This document shows positions 27,627-35,083 of a stretch of 39,802 bases of DNA, in pieces; the first letter of the stretch is position 1, and every line of letters begins with the position of its first letter. A model generated the notes under the pieces. The model ran no database searches. It saw only the letters and a list, made by a program, of their open reading frames with translations, and was not told where the DNA came from. The position numbers and the translations under genes are program-made. Origin of the DNA: an uncultured Pseudomonadota bacterium (GTDB lineage Bacteria; Pseudomonadota; Gammaproteobacteria; Burkholderiales; JALYOK01); NCBI GenBank assembly GCA_902826775.1, contig CADEHE010000022.1, positions 1 to 39,802 on the forward strand, written 5' to 3'.

Positions 27627-27783
27627 GGGAAATTGCGCAGCAAGCAAACCCGAATCATACCGAAGCGCCCGAACGGAAGGCGAGCGACCCCGCCTTCCGT
27701 TTCATTCGACTTCAATCTACCTGGTGCATTTGCGCCTTCGGCGCGCAATTCCGCGGCCTGCCGTGCATCGCGTAACGCCAGGT

Positions 27784-27811
27784 CTGGATTCACGCCTGCG
27801 CGGGAATGACC
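27784..27811. repeat. REP-like palindrome
   Basis: The sequence reads CTGGATTCacGCCTGCGCGGGAATGACC. This type (GGATTCCCGC...GCGGGAATGA) is widespread as an intergenic repeat in proteobacteria. Here it lies between apbE and the alpha/beta hydrolase, with one base spoiling the perfect palindrome. Confidence 0.6.
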
Positions 27812-27864
27812 GGGCTACGGCGTGCGCAGGAAGAGTTGATTAAACGCTCTCTCTGGCCAGGCCC

Positions 27865-28833
27865 CTACCCCATCAAATCCGCGACGAGCTGATTGAACTT
27901 AGTCGGATTCTCCATGAACATGAAATGGTTGCCGCCTTCGCTTTCTTCGAAGATCACCGCCTTCGCGCCGGGGATCTGCGAGGCGATCCACTGCTGCGAC
28001 TTCCAGCCGACCAGGCTGGATTTGCCGCCGACCACCAGAGTCGGAATGTTGATGCGCTTGATCACGTCGCGCCAATCATTGGTGGCGTGGTCGAACAGCA
28101 GGCGCGCGGCGTAGGGGCGCGGGAATTTCAGATTCTGCTCGATCGCCCACTTCAGCTCATCACGCGGGTATTGCTTGGTGAACATGCCGGTGATGAAGCC
28201 TTCGGTGGTTTTCACGCCGTCTGGGCCGGCCAAAGCGTTGGTGATATCGTAGAGCGAGTTCTTGTCGAGAATCGCGCCGGCATCGGTTTTTTCTTGCTCG
28301 CCCCAAATCGGGTTGGCGGTGATCATCGGCATTTGGTCGATCAGCACCAGCTTGGACAGCCGCTCCGACCCGAACAATTCCCAATAGCCCCAAATCACCG
28401 AGCAGCCCATCGAGTGACCGGCGAGCGTCACATCCTTAAGCCCTTTGCCGGCGAGAAACTCGTGCACATCGGCGGAGAGCCGATGAATGCGATAGCCGTT
28501 TTCCGGCTTGGCAGAATCGCCGTGACCGCGCATGTCGATGGCGATCACGTGGTATTTGTTGCTTAACCCGGAAAGCTGGTGCTTGAACTGCGCCGCCGTT
28601 TGCGACCAGCCCGGAATCATCACCAGCGGCTTGCCCGAACCGGCTTCCAAATAGTTAAGTTTGACGCCGTCGCTGGTGGTGAAGGTGCCGCTCTTTACGC
28701 CGACGCCGGCGCCGGCGCCGCTCGACGCGGCTGGAGCGGATTGCGGTGTCGTCTCGCAGGCCGCCAAACATATTGCCGATACGGCCAGCAACGCGCGCGC
28801 CAGCCAATTCCCAAAGCTTGAGCTTCGCAACAT
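27865..28833 (-). CDS. Alpha/beta hydrolase lipoprotein
   Basis: This 322-residue protein has a lipoprotein signal (LLAVSAICLAAC, Cys about residue 24). An alpha/beta-hydrolase fold follows: oxyanion segment MIPGWSQT, nucleophile elbow GHSMGCS, and C-terminal catalytic His in EGGNHFMFMENP. The catalytic acid probably lies in the strand after PTLVVGGKSSL, but no Asp is obvious there. It is expected to be tethered to the outer or inner membrane on the periplasmic side; the substrate is unknown. GAGGAG six bases before ATG 28833 decides the start over an upstream frame extension to 28926. Confidence 0.85.
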   Translation of the reverse strand: MLRSSSFGNWLARALLAVSAICLAACETTPQSAPAASSGAGAGVGVKSGTFTTSDGVKLNYLEAGSGKPLVMIPGWSQTAAQFKHQLSGLSNKYHVIAIDMRGHGDSAKPENGYRIHRLSADVHEFLAGKGLKDVTLAGHSMGCSVIWGYWELFGSERLSKLVLIDQMPMITANPIWGEQEKTDAGAILDKNSLYDITNALAGPDGVKTTEGFITGMFTKQYPRDELKWAIEQNLKFPRPYAARLLFDHATNDWRDVIKRINIPTLVVGGKSSLVGWKSQQWIASQIPGAKAVIFEESEGGNHFMFMENPTKFNQLVADLMG

Positions 28834-28956
28834 AGTTTTCTCCTCGGATTTTTTGGAACGTCTCGGCTGTGCCTGCTGCGGCCGCCAAGATGCGCAAAGC
28901 TTGCGCCCGAGCCAAACGCGTGTCAACGCGATGTGACTGGTTGACGGAGCGAGCGT

Positions 28957-29068
28957 AGGTTGGGGTGAGCTTGGCGAACCCCAACGAAAGACTGCTAGCC
29001 GTGTCGGTTGCGATCAACTCGGTGAACCCTAGTTGGATTGTTGGGGTTCGCCAAACTCACCCCAACCT
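28957..29068. repeat. REPIN-like hairpin doublet 1
   Basis: Two 29-bp arms (28957-28985 and 29040-29068) are inverted copies with one mismatch. Each arm is itself a hairpin (GTTGGGGT...AACCCCAAC). They are separated by 54 bp. This paired-palindrome structure is the layout of REP doublets (REPINs/BIMEs), which RAYT transposases mobilise in other bacteria. It lies between the alpha/beta hydrolase and ilvA; no RAYT gene is in the window. Confidence 0.85.
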
Positions 29069-29088
29069 AAGATCCTACGAACGGCCGG

Positions 29089-30297
29089 CTAAGCGTTGTG
29101 CAACTGCGCCTTGAATCCAGCCGCCGCGAGCAGCGCGATGATTTGGGCGATGTGATCCGCCCCGCGTGTCTCCAGCACGAACTCCACTTCCGCGCTTTGC
29201 AGCGGCAGGTTGGTAAACGCGCGCTGATGATGCACCTCTTCGATATTCGCGTTGGCCTCGCCCAGCAACGCCGTCACCTTCGCCAGCGAACCGGGCAAAT
29301 CGCGCAGTTCCACGCGCAAGCGCGCCAGCCGCCCGGCGCGCACCATGCCGCGCACGATGATGTCAGAGAGCATCAGCGGATCGATGTTGCCGCCGCACAG
29401 CACCAGGCCGACGCGCTGGCCGGCGAAGCGCTGCCGGTATTGCAGCAGCGCGGCCAAGCCGACGGCGCCCGCGCCCTCGACCACCGTCTTTTCGATTTCC
29501 AGCAGCATCACGATGGCGCGCTCGATGCTGCCCTCTTCGACCAGCACGATGTCGTCCACAAACTGCTGCACCAGCGCCAAAGTGAGCTTGCCTGGCTCCT
29601 TGACGGCAATGCCGTCGGCGATAGTATTCGTCCCGAATACAGGCTCAGTCTTATTCACAGCGGCGTACATAGATGGGTATCGCTCGGTTTGCACGCCGAC
29701 GACGCGCGTTCCGGGCTTGAGCGATTTCGCCGCTACCGCCATGCCGGAGATGATGCCCCCGCCGCCGATCGGCACGATCAAGCACTCCAATTGCGGATGC
29801 GCGGCCAGCATCTCCAGCGCGATGGTGCCCTGCCCAGCGATGATTTTCTCGTCATCGTAGGGATGCACAAAAGTAAGCTTGCGCTGCGCCGCGACTTGGT
29901 ACGCATGCGCTTTGGCGTCGTCGAAGTTCTCGCCATGCAAAATCACTTCCGCGCCGTGATCGCGCGTTTGCTGCACCTTCACCACCGGCGTGAAGCGCGG
30001 CATGACGATCACGGCGGGAATGCCGAGCCGCTTGGCGTGGAAGGCGACGCCCTGGGCGTGATTGCCCGCCGAGGCGGCGATGACCCCTGCTTGGCGCTCC
30101 GCCTCGGTGAGCGAGAGTAATTTATTCAGCGCGCCGCGCTCTTTGAAAGATGCGGTGAACTGGTGATTTTCGAACTTGAGGTACACCTCGGCGCCGGTGA
30201 TCGCCGAGAGCGTGCGCGAATGCAGGCACGGTGTGTTCGCGACGCTGCCGCTGATTGCGGCGGCGGCGGCTTGGATGGAATCAAGGGTCACGTTCAC
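29089..30297 (-). CDS. ilvA: Threonine ammonia-lyase with C-terminal ACT domain
   Basis: This 402-residue PLP fold-II enzyme deaminates threonine to 2-oxobutanoate, the first step towards isoleucine or threonine breakdown. The PLP lysine is Lys52 in TASFKERGALNKL. SAGNHAQG is the substrate loop and IPIGGGG-type PVGGGG (here VPIGGGGIISG) binds phosphate. A single ACT-like domain at about residues 325-402 (RVELRDLPGSLAKV) gives the ~400-residue form rather than the ~500-residue double-ACT IlvA. The biosynthetic versus catabolic (tdcB-like) role is therefore open. The start is GTG 30297. It ends 20 bp from the REPIN-like doublet. Confidence 0.92.
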   Translation of the reverse strand: MNVTLDSIQAAAAAISGSVANTPCLHSRTLSAITGAEVYLKFENHQFTASFKERGALNKLLSLTEAERQAGVIAASAGNHAQGVAFHAKRLGIPAVIVMPRFTPVVKVQQTRDHGAEVILHGENFDDAKAHAYQVAAQRKLTFVHPYDDEKIIAGQGTIALEMLAAHPQLECLIVPIGGGGIISGMAVAAKSLKPGTRVVGVQTERYPSMYAAVNKTEPVFGTNTIADGIAVKEPGKLTLALVQQFVDDIVLVEEGSIERAIVMLLEIEKTVVEGAGAVGLAALLQYRQRFAGQRVGLVLCGGNIDPLMLSDIIVRGMVRAGRLARLRVELRDLPGSLAKVTALLGEANANIEEVHHQRAFTNLPLQSAEVEFVLETRGADHIAQIIALLAAAGFKAQLHNA

Positions 30298-30394
30298 CCC
30301 GCGATGCTACAACATCCTCGCCTCGAGGCACCCGTTCGTTCGCGCCCTTAACGCTTCGAATGTAGACTGCGGCAACGCAACCGGACAGATCATC

Positions 30395-31000
30395 ATGGCT
30401 TGGTACTCTCACACCGTCGCATTCGCCATCTCAGACGATGGCATCAACGCCGAAACCGATCCGAGAGAGTTGCTCGCTACTTCAGGAGACAGCAAGCACT
30501 TTGTTTACGCCCCTTCGCGCAACGGTTGCCTACTTTGGCGCCTGGACAACATCTGCAAACAGGCAGCGCATGGCAAGAATCTCTATCTGCTGGAGAACAT
30601 CCGCCTGCTCAGCCATGAATCCATAGCGCACTGCGCTTTACAGATCGAGGCTCTGCTGCAGGAAATTGCATCGAACCCGGGGCTCGTCGTCGAGGCCACG
30701 AAAGAACCCTATCAACCGAACATGACGCTGCTGGTCGAGGGCTTCCAGCCTCAGCCTGCCGAATTGATCTACCCAAGGGACGCGGTTATCAAGGACGGCT
30801 GGGTCTACAACCATACCGAGGAAGAGGTGCGCAGGCTCTTGGAGCTATCCTGCGCCTCGCAAACTCCCTGTCCGGAAACCGACGACGACGGCGAATCGCT
30901 TCTATACGTCTTTAATTTTCTGCGCTCGCATCTTTCCTTGCTGCGCATCGCCGCACAATCCGGCCTGATTGTGGTCTACGGTGAAACCAATCAGCATTAG
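30395..31000 (+). CDS. Unknown cytosolic protein
   Basis: This 201-residue protein belongs to no family I recognise. It has no signal peptide or membrane helix. The N-terminal half is mixed alpha/beta (MAWYSHTVAFAISDDGIN), with a Gln/Glu-rich helical middle. Near the C-terminus are an acidic patch (CPETDDDGESLLY) and a closing helix (FLRSHLSLLRIAAQSG). The frame extends to 30176, over the ilvA start, but ATG 30395 is the first ATG past it. Codon use resembles its neighbours, so it is probably a real gene. It is divergent from ilvA. Confidence 0.6.
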   Translation: MAWYSHTVAFAISDDGINAETDPRELLATSGDSKHFVYAPSRNGCLLWRLDNICKQAAHGKNLYLLENIRLLSHESIAHCALQIEALLQEIASNPGLVVEATKEPYQPNMTLLVEGFQPQPAELIYPRDAVIKDGWVYNHTEEEVRRLLELSCASQTPCPETDDDGESLLYVFNFLRSHLSLLRIAAQSGLIVVYGETNQH

Positions 31001-31032
31001 CGCAAGGCAACGCCCTTGATTAGCGCCCCGGC

Positions 31033-31795
31033 CTAAAACTGCACGCCGCGCGTCAGCGCCCCGTCGACGACCAAATTGGTGCCCGTGGTAAAGCTCGAAA
31101 CTGGGCTGGCTAAGAACACGACCGCGTTGGCCATCTCTTGCGGCGTGCCCATGCGCCCGGTCGGGTTGAGCGCCATCGCCTGCTTGAACAAGTCCGGCAT
31201 GTTGCGCTCGATGTTTTGCCACACGCCGCCTGGGAAATACGTATTGCCCGGCGAAACGCTGTTGGCGCGGATGCCCTTGCCCGCCAGTTGAAACGCCAGG
31301 CCCTGCGTGTAATGAATGATCGCCGCCTTCATGGCGCCGTAAGCGCCGGCGGCGAAGTCCACTTCGCGGCCGGACACCGATGAAATCGTCACGATCGCCG
31401 CGTTCTTGCTCTTCTCAAGAAAAGGCAGTGCAGCTTCGACCAACCGCACCGTGCCCATCATGTCCACATTGAATTCTTGCTGCCACGGCTCTTCGCCCGG
31501 CCCGATCGCCAACGCGCTCACATTCGAGACCACCACATCGATGCCGCCAAAGGCCGCCCGCCGCGTCGTTCACCCACTTCTTCAACGCCGCCGCGTCGCC
31601 CACGTCGAGCGCCGCGCCGAACGCTTTCACGCCTTTGGCCTGCAACGCCGGCAGCGTCTGCGCGATTTCATCCGCCTTGCGCGCGCAGATTGCCACATTG
31701 GCGCCTTCGGCCGCAAACGTCTCGGCGATCGCTCGCCCGATCCCTTTGGTTGCGCCGGTGACAAGCACGCGCGCGCCTTGAAGTTTCATATCCAT
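31033..31795 (-). pseudogene. SDR-family dehydrogenase, frameshifted
   Basis: Two overlapping frames together encode one complete short-chain dehydrogenase of about 253 residues. The first (31795 down to about 31560) gives VTGATKGIGRAIAETFAAEG, the NAD(P)-binding TGxxxGIG motif. The second (from about 31563 down to 31033) continues AFGGIDVVVSNVSALAIG, then catalytic SSVSG and YGAMK (YxxxK), and ends DGALTRGVQF. One extra base in the GC-rich run around 31551-31563 breaks the frame at the NDAAGG/AFGG junction. All functional motifs survive, so this is either a recent frameshift mutation or a sequencing error. Substrate unknown. Confidence 0.85.
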
Positions 31796-32170
31796 GAAAG
31801 ATTCCTTAAAAGAAGTGAGAGTAAGTGAGGGTCAGTAGCGCTAATAACGTGCGTCTGTGCTGGCCCGCAGCGCTAGTAGGGTGGGCAAGGCGCGAGCGTG
31901 CCCACGCGAGCTTTATCAAGCAATTGAATTCCTTGATCTTCAGTTGCAATCAGACCAAGCCTCCACGCTTCTCTCGCAAACGGGTCTGCGTGGGCACGCT
32001 CGCGCTTTGCCCACCCTACCTGTTGCTTCGCCCACGCTTCGGGTTCCGCGTGTTCACAGTAGCTCTGGTGAGCCTTTGCGAAGCGAGCAGGCGTGCGCAT
32101 GGATTCTACTGCGCAAAGCCGGCAAGCCATGATCTGGCATGCCGCCGCGCCGCGCACAATCGATCGCGCG
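31796..32170. other. Spacer between the SDR gene and intI
   Basis: No gene is supported. The REPIN-like doublet at 31876-32019 takes up the centre; the remaining sequence up to the intI stop shows nothing recognisable. Confidence 0.5.
31876..32019. repeat. REPIN-like hairpin doublet 2
   Basis: Arms of 32 bp (31876-31907 and 31988-32019) are inverted copies differing at one base. Each arm folds on itself (GTGGGCA...TGCCCAC). The core GTAGGGTGGGCAA...GCGTGCCCACGC is a type of palindrome found as intergenic repeats in many proteobacteria. It sits about 150 bp past the intI 3' end. Confidence 0.85.
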
Positions 32171-33133
32171 CTACAGATTATCCAGCGGACTAACGACCGC
32201 CTTGCCGCCCTTGTTGAGCACGTGCGTGTAAATCATCGTCGTGCTCACGTCCGCGTGCCCCAACAATTCCTGCACGGTGCGAATGTCGTAGCCGCTTTGC
32301 AGCAAGTGCGTGGCGAACGAATGGCGCAGCGTGTGCGGCGTGGCGGGCTTGGTAATGCGCGCATCGCGCACGGCTTGCTTCATTGCGCGCTGCAAGCCTT
32401 TTTCGTCGATGTGGTGACGGCGCGTTACACCGGAACGCGGATCGACGGATAGATTCTTCGACGGAAACACGTACTGCCAGCCCCACTCGCGACCCGCGTT
32501 GGGGTACTTCTTCGCCAGCGCGAACGGCAAGTACACCTCGCCGTGGCCAAGGGACAAATCCTCATCGTGCAGTGCCTTGACTTTCGCCAGATGCAGCTTG
32601 AGCGGCTGTGCGACCGACTGCGGCAGCATCGTCACGCGATCCTTAAAGCCTTTGCCCTCGCGCACGATGATTTCACCGCGAGCGAACTCCACATCTTTCA
32701 CGCGTAGACGGATTACCTCCATCAAGCGCATGCCCGCACCGTAGAGCAAACTCGCCACCAGCCAATGCGTGCCGCTTAGCTTGGCCAATACCGCTTGCAC
32801 TTCCTTGTGCGTCAACACCACCGGCAAGCGCTGCGGCGCCTTCGCGCGCGTGACGTTATCGAGCCAAGGCAACTCGGTTTCGAGCACCTGCTTATAGAGG
32901 AAGAGGATCGCGCTCTTAGCTTGATTCTGCGTCGAAGCAGCGACCTTGCCGCGCACCGCGAGATCGGTCAAAAACCCTTCCACTTCGCCCCCACCCATGT
33001 CCCTGGGGTGGCGCTTGTCATGAAACAAGATGAAGCGTTTAATCCAGTGCAAATACTGCTCCTCGGTGCGGATACTGTAATGCTTCACGCGTAATTTGCC
33101 GCGAACTTGATCGAGGAGCTTAGGGGCGGACAT
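32171..33133 (-). CDS. intI: Integron integrase IntI
   Basis: This 320-residue tyrosine recombinase inserts and excises cassettes by attC x attI recombination. The N-terminal SAM-like core-binding domain (about 5-90, YSIRTEEQYLHWIKRFI) is followed by the catalytic domain. Arg136 (GAGMRLMEV), His267 and Arg270 (TPHTLRHSFATH), His293 (LLGHADVSTT) and nucleophile Tyr302 (MIYTHVL) are all present. The insertion specific to integron integrases is clear at about residues 202-240 (GWQYVFPS...LSVD, RRHHIDEK), which separates it from XerC/D. The gene is full length and divergent from the cassettes, as in most integrons. No CTGT-N8-ACAG LexA site is seen at its start. Confidence 0.97.
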   Translation of the reverse strand: MSAPKLLDQVRGKLRVKHYSIRTEEQYLHWIKRFILFHDKRHPRDMGGGEVEGFLTDLAVRGKVAASTQNQAKSAILFLYKQVLETELPWLDNVTRAKAPQRLPVVLTHKEVQAVLAKLSGTHWLVASLLYGAGMRLMEVIRLRVKDVEFARGEIIVREGKGFKDRVTMLPQSVAQPLKLHLAKVKALHDEDLSLGHGEVYLPFALAKKYPNAGREWGWQYVFPSKNLSVDPRSGVTRRHHIDEKGLQRAMKQAVRDARITKPATPHTLRHSFATHLLQSGYDIRTVQELLGHADVSTTMIYTHVLNKGGKAVVSPLDNL

Positions 33134-33200
33134 GGTTGGATTTAGGGTGTACTAAAAATCACAATGTTGACAAATCAATATGTTATGTACCATTAGTGGA

Positions 33201-33206
33201 ATTATA
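33201..33206 (-). promoter_or_regulatory. Candidate intI -10 box
   Basis: The minus strand reads a perfect TATAAT about 70 bp upstream of the intI start. No good -35 sits at 16-18 bp. On the plus strand TTGACA (33167-33172) could belong to a cassette promoter Pc, but no matching -10 lies at the right distance, so Pc is not located. Confidence 0.35.
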
Positions 33207-33253
33207 CGCCGTGAGATGCGATCTACGGGTAAGATTTCGGGTGTCTACTTTTA

Positions 33254-33260
33254 GTTAGGC
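33254..33260 (+). other. attI recombination core
   Basis: G^TTAGGC matches the core site G^TTRRRY, 121 bp from the intI start and 14 bp before the first cassette ORF. Everything to the right follows cassette structure. The full attI (with IntI-binding repeats) extends leftwards, but its limits cannot be read by eye. Confidence 0.85.
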
Positions 33261-33273
33261 CTCGGTAGAACCA

Positions 33274-33738
33274 GTGACGATGCAACTGATTTCCTACGAC
33301 CAGTTTTCCAAGCTACGCCTGCGAGACTTTGTCGCAGAGGGTACGCCTATCGGCAAGGTATCCGTTTGGGAATGGATGGGTTCTTGTTGGCACAATGAGG
33401 GTATTGGGTTCACGAGCTTCTCGCGTCATGTGAGCACGCCCGACCAGACTGGTGGCTTGGAGATTGCGTTTACTGAGTTGTCCGACAATATCAGTCAACG
33501 TCTACTGAATACCATCGGCCTCCCATTGCGTCCCGGCATGAACACTACCGATGTTCTTTCAGTCATGGGAACACCAGTGGAAACGCAGCAGCTTGCTCCT
33601 GACAGGCGATCTTACGAGTTTACGGCGGGTGTTCCTCAACCTTACTTGGTAAGCTGTACAGTTCATGACACCGACGGGCTTATTCACGTTTCAATTGTGC
33701 GGCCAGACCTACTGAACCGAGATGAATGTAACGCCTAA
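33274..33738 (+). CDS. Cassette 1: unknown protein
   Basis: This 154-residue soluble protein (152 if started at ATG 33280) is not assigned to a family. The N-terminal half has Trp/His-rich stretches (VSVWEWMGSCWHNEG). The middle LPLRPGMNTTDVLSVMGTPVE resembles the G-M...V...LG-P strand-helix pattern of small SmpA/BLIP-like folds, an observation not strong enough for a name. It is the first cassette after attI, so it should be the most strongly expressed from any Pc promoter. Its stop overlaps the R' box of its attC (GCCTAAC). Confidence 0.8.
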   Translation: MTMQLISYDQFSKLRLRDFVAEGTPIGKVSVWEWMGSCWHNEGIGFTSFSRHVSTPDQTGGLEIAFTELSDNISQRLLNTIGLPLRPGMNTTDVLSVMGTPVETQQLAPDRRSYEFTAGVPQPYLVSCTVHDTDGLIHVSIVRPDLLNRDECNA

Positions 33739-33810
33739 CCCTTTGTCGCACCCGACCTGCTACAGCGGGCTTCGCCCGCCTCCGCAGGCGGGTGAACTCG
33801 ATCGTTAGAC
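33733..33810 (+). repeat. attC site of cassette 1
   Basis: R' GCCTAAC (33733-33739) and R'' GTTAGAC (33804-33810). The inner arms CACCCG-CCTGC / GCAGG-CGGGTG pair, with a nested GCGGGC-ttc-GCCCGC hairpin. 78 bp in total; cleavage is expected after G33804. Confidence 0.92.
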
Positions 33811-33821
33811 GGCACAGCGAC

Positions 33822-34358
33822 GTGTCTGAACACTTGCACGTAAGGCGCGTCTCTGGTGCTGACGATCTGCACGCGTTGACCGACCTGATTCACGCAGCGT
33901 ATGCGCCCCACGCCGCAAGCGGTCTGCGGTACTGGGCAACGCACCAGTCGGTGGCCGACACCGAGAAACGCATCGCACGCGGCGTCTGCTTCGTTGGCGA
34001 GCTTAGTAGCGAAATCGTAGCAACAATAGCGTTGGCCCGGCCGGATCCAACATCCAAAGTTGAGCTACTGCGAGACCCACACACCTGGTCGTTCGGGCAG
34101 TTCGCGGTCGCGCCATCCCACAAGGGCCGTGGCTTCGGCAAGCAGCTTCACGATGCTGCATTGCTTGAGGCCGCCGCGCTTGGCTGCCGGGTCATGGCAC
34201 TGCATACTGCGCAGCCAGCAGTGGCGCTCATCAACATGTACCGGTCTTGGGGGTACACACAAGTGGGCACATGCGATTGGCGCCCGCATACAAACTTCCT
34301 GAGTGTCCTCATGTCAAAAGCCGTTCCATCCTGCGTGGAAACACGCGGTGCCGTCTAA
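33822..34358 (+). CDS. Cassette 2: GNAT acetyltransferase
   Basis: This protein of about 178 residues belongs to the GCN5-related N-acetyltransferase superfamily, which moves acetyl from acetyl-CoA to an amine. Beta4 and the acetyl-CoA pyrophosphate loop are clear: FGQFAVAPSHKGRGFGKQLHDAA (R/Q-x-x-G-x-G as KGRGFG, about residues 96-101). A later GCRVMALHT and IxMYxxxGY-like ALINMYRSWGYTQVG follow. The acceptor is unknown; cassette GNATs include antibiotic-modifying and protein-modifying enzymes. The frame opens at GTG 33792 inside attC, but GTG 33822 lies within the cassette and is preferred. Confidence 0.88.
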   Translation: MSEHLHVRRVSGADDLHALTDLIHAAYAPHAASGLRYWATHQSVADTEKRIARGVCFVGELSSEIVATIALARPDPTSKVELLRDPHTWSFGQFAVAPSHKGRGFGKQLHDAALLEAAALGCRVMALHTAQPAVALINMYRSWGYTQVGTCDWRPHTNFLSVLMSKAVPSCVETRGAV

Positions 34359-34429
34359 CCCTTCGCTCCACCTGCGTTCGCCAGGCGGCGTAGCCGGCTG
34401 GCGAACGCAGGTGAGCTCAAACGTTGGGC
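34353..34429 (+). repeat. attC site of cassette 2
   Basis: R' GTCTAAC (34353-34359) and R'' GTTGGGC (34423-34429). A perfect 16-bp inner stem CACCTGCGTTCGCCAG / CTGGCGAACGCAGGTG lies between them. 77 bp; the best-structured attC in the array. Confidence 0.95.
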
Positions 34430-34432
34430 ATC

Positions 34433-34960
34433 ATGAGCCTTGATCTCTACGTAGTCCTGAACCGAAAGGATCTACCCCCCGCTGAGAAATGGGCTTCGAC
34501 GGTACGCAGTCACGGATTTTCGGTGGACTTGGACACAGCCCTAAACCCAGCCACGTCTGCCGGTTACTGGCCGTGCCCCGACTCGACGTCGGGCTTTGAG
34601 TATTCCGTTGGCCCACTTGATCAAACGGAACTCAAGAGCCTCGGTGTTTCTTCCAAGAATCGGGAACGAATTCGGGTCTACGATTCGATTGCCGTCCTGA
34701 GTTACAGAACTGAGACTGATCTTTCGGTTGCCCAGTCCACCTCAGCAATCCTGGCCAGAATCTGTAGTGGCCTCTTGATTGAAGGCGAGTCCGGCGCCGT
34801 TATGAGCCCTGATCAGGCGATCGCTTGGGCAAAAGGCGACTATGAACCTCCTCTCGAAGAGGGGCCGCCCGCATTTCTTCCGAAACCCCGAACCCCTGGC
34901 ATCACCTGGGCAAAGCTCGGTCTTCTGGTGCTTCTGGCGAGCTTTTGGCTGTACAAGTAG
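34433..34960 (+). CDS. Cassette 3: unknown protein with C-terminal membrane anchor
   Basis: This 175-residue protein is not assigned to a family. The soluble N-terminal part starts MSLDLYVVLNRKDLPPAEKW and includes a repeated acidic/aromatic stretch (GYWPCPDSTSGFEYSVGP). A Pro-rich linker (about 140-155) follows, then a C-terminal hydrophobic helix (TWAKLGLLVLLASFWLYK) closing the protein. It is therefore tail-anchored, facing the cytosol. ATG 34433 is chosen over a TTG at 34424 that lies in the attC core. Small tail-anchored cassette proteins of unknown role are common in integrons. Confidence 0.8.
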   Translation: MSLDLYVVLNRKDLPPAEKWASTVRSHGFSVDLDTALNPATSAGYWPCPDSTSGFEYSVGPLDQTELKSLGVSSKNRERIRVYDSIAVLSYRTETDLSVAQSTSAILARICSGLLIEGESGAVMSPDQAIAWAKGDYEPPLEEGPPAFLPKPRTPGITWAKLGLLVLLASFWLYK

Positions 34961-34976
34961 GCAAGCGAACAATGAT

Positions 34977-35063
34977 GCCCAACCCGGCGCTCAACCGCGC
35001 TCCCTGCGGTCGCTGGACGCTGCGCGATAAAGCCGCGCAGCGCCGGATAGCTCTACGTTAGAC
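34977..35063 (+). repeat. attC site of cassette 3
   Basis: R' GCCCAAC (34977-34983) and R'' GTTAGAC (35057-35063), 87 bp. CCGGCGCT pairs with AGCGCCGG inside; the loop region is rich in CGC/GCG. Confidence 0.88.
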
Positions 35064-35083
35064 CTTCGAGGAGGTGCAACCCC

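Noticed and set aside
32171..33133. XerC/XerD or phage integrase identity for the recombinase
   Set aside because: The IntI-specific insertion (GWQYVFPS, RRHHIDEK) and the adjacent attI/attC sites identify it as IntI.
33167..33195. TTGACA-based cassette promoter Pc
   Set aside because: No acceptable -10 lies 16-18 bp downstream (CCATTA/CATTAG only).
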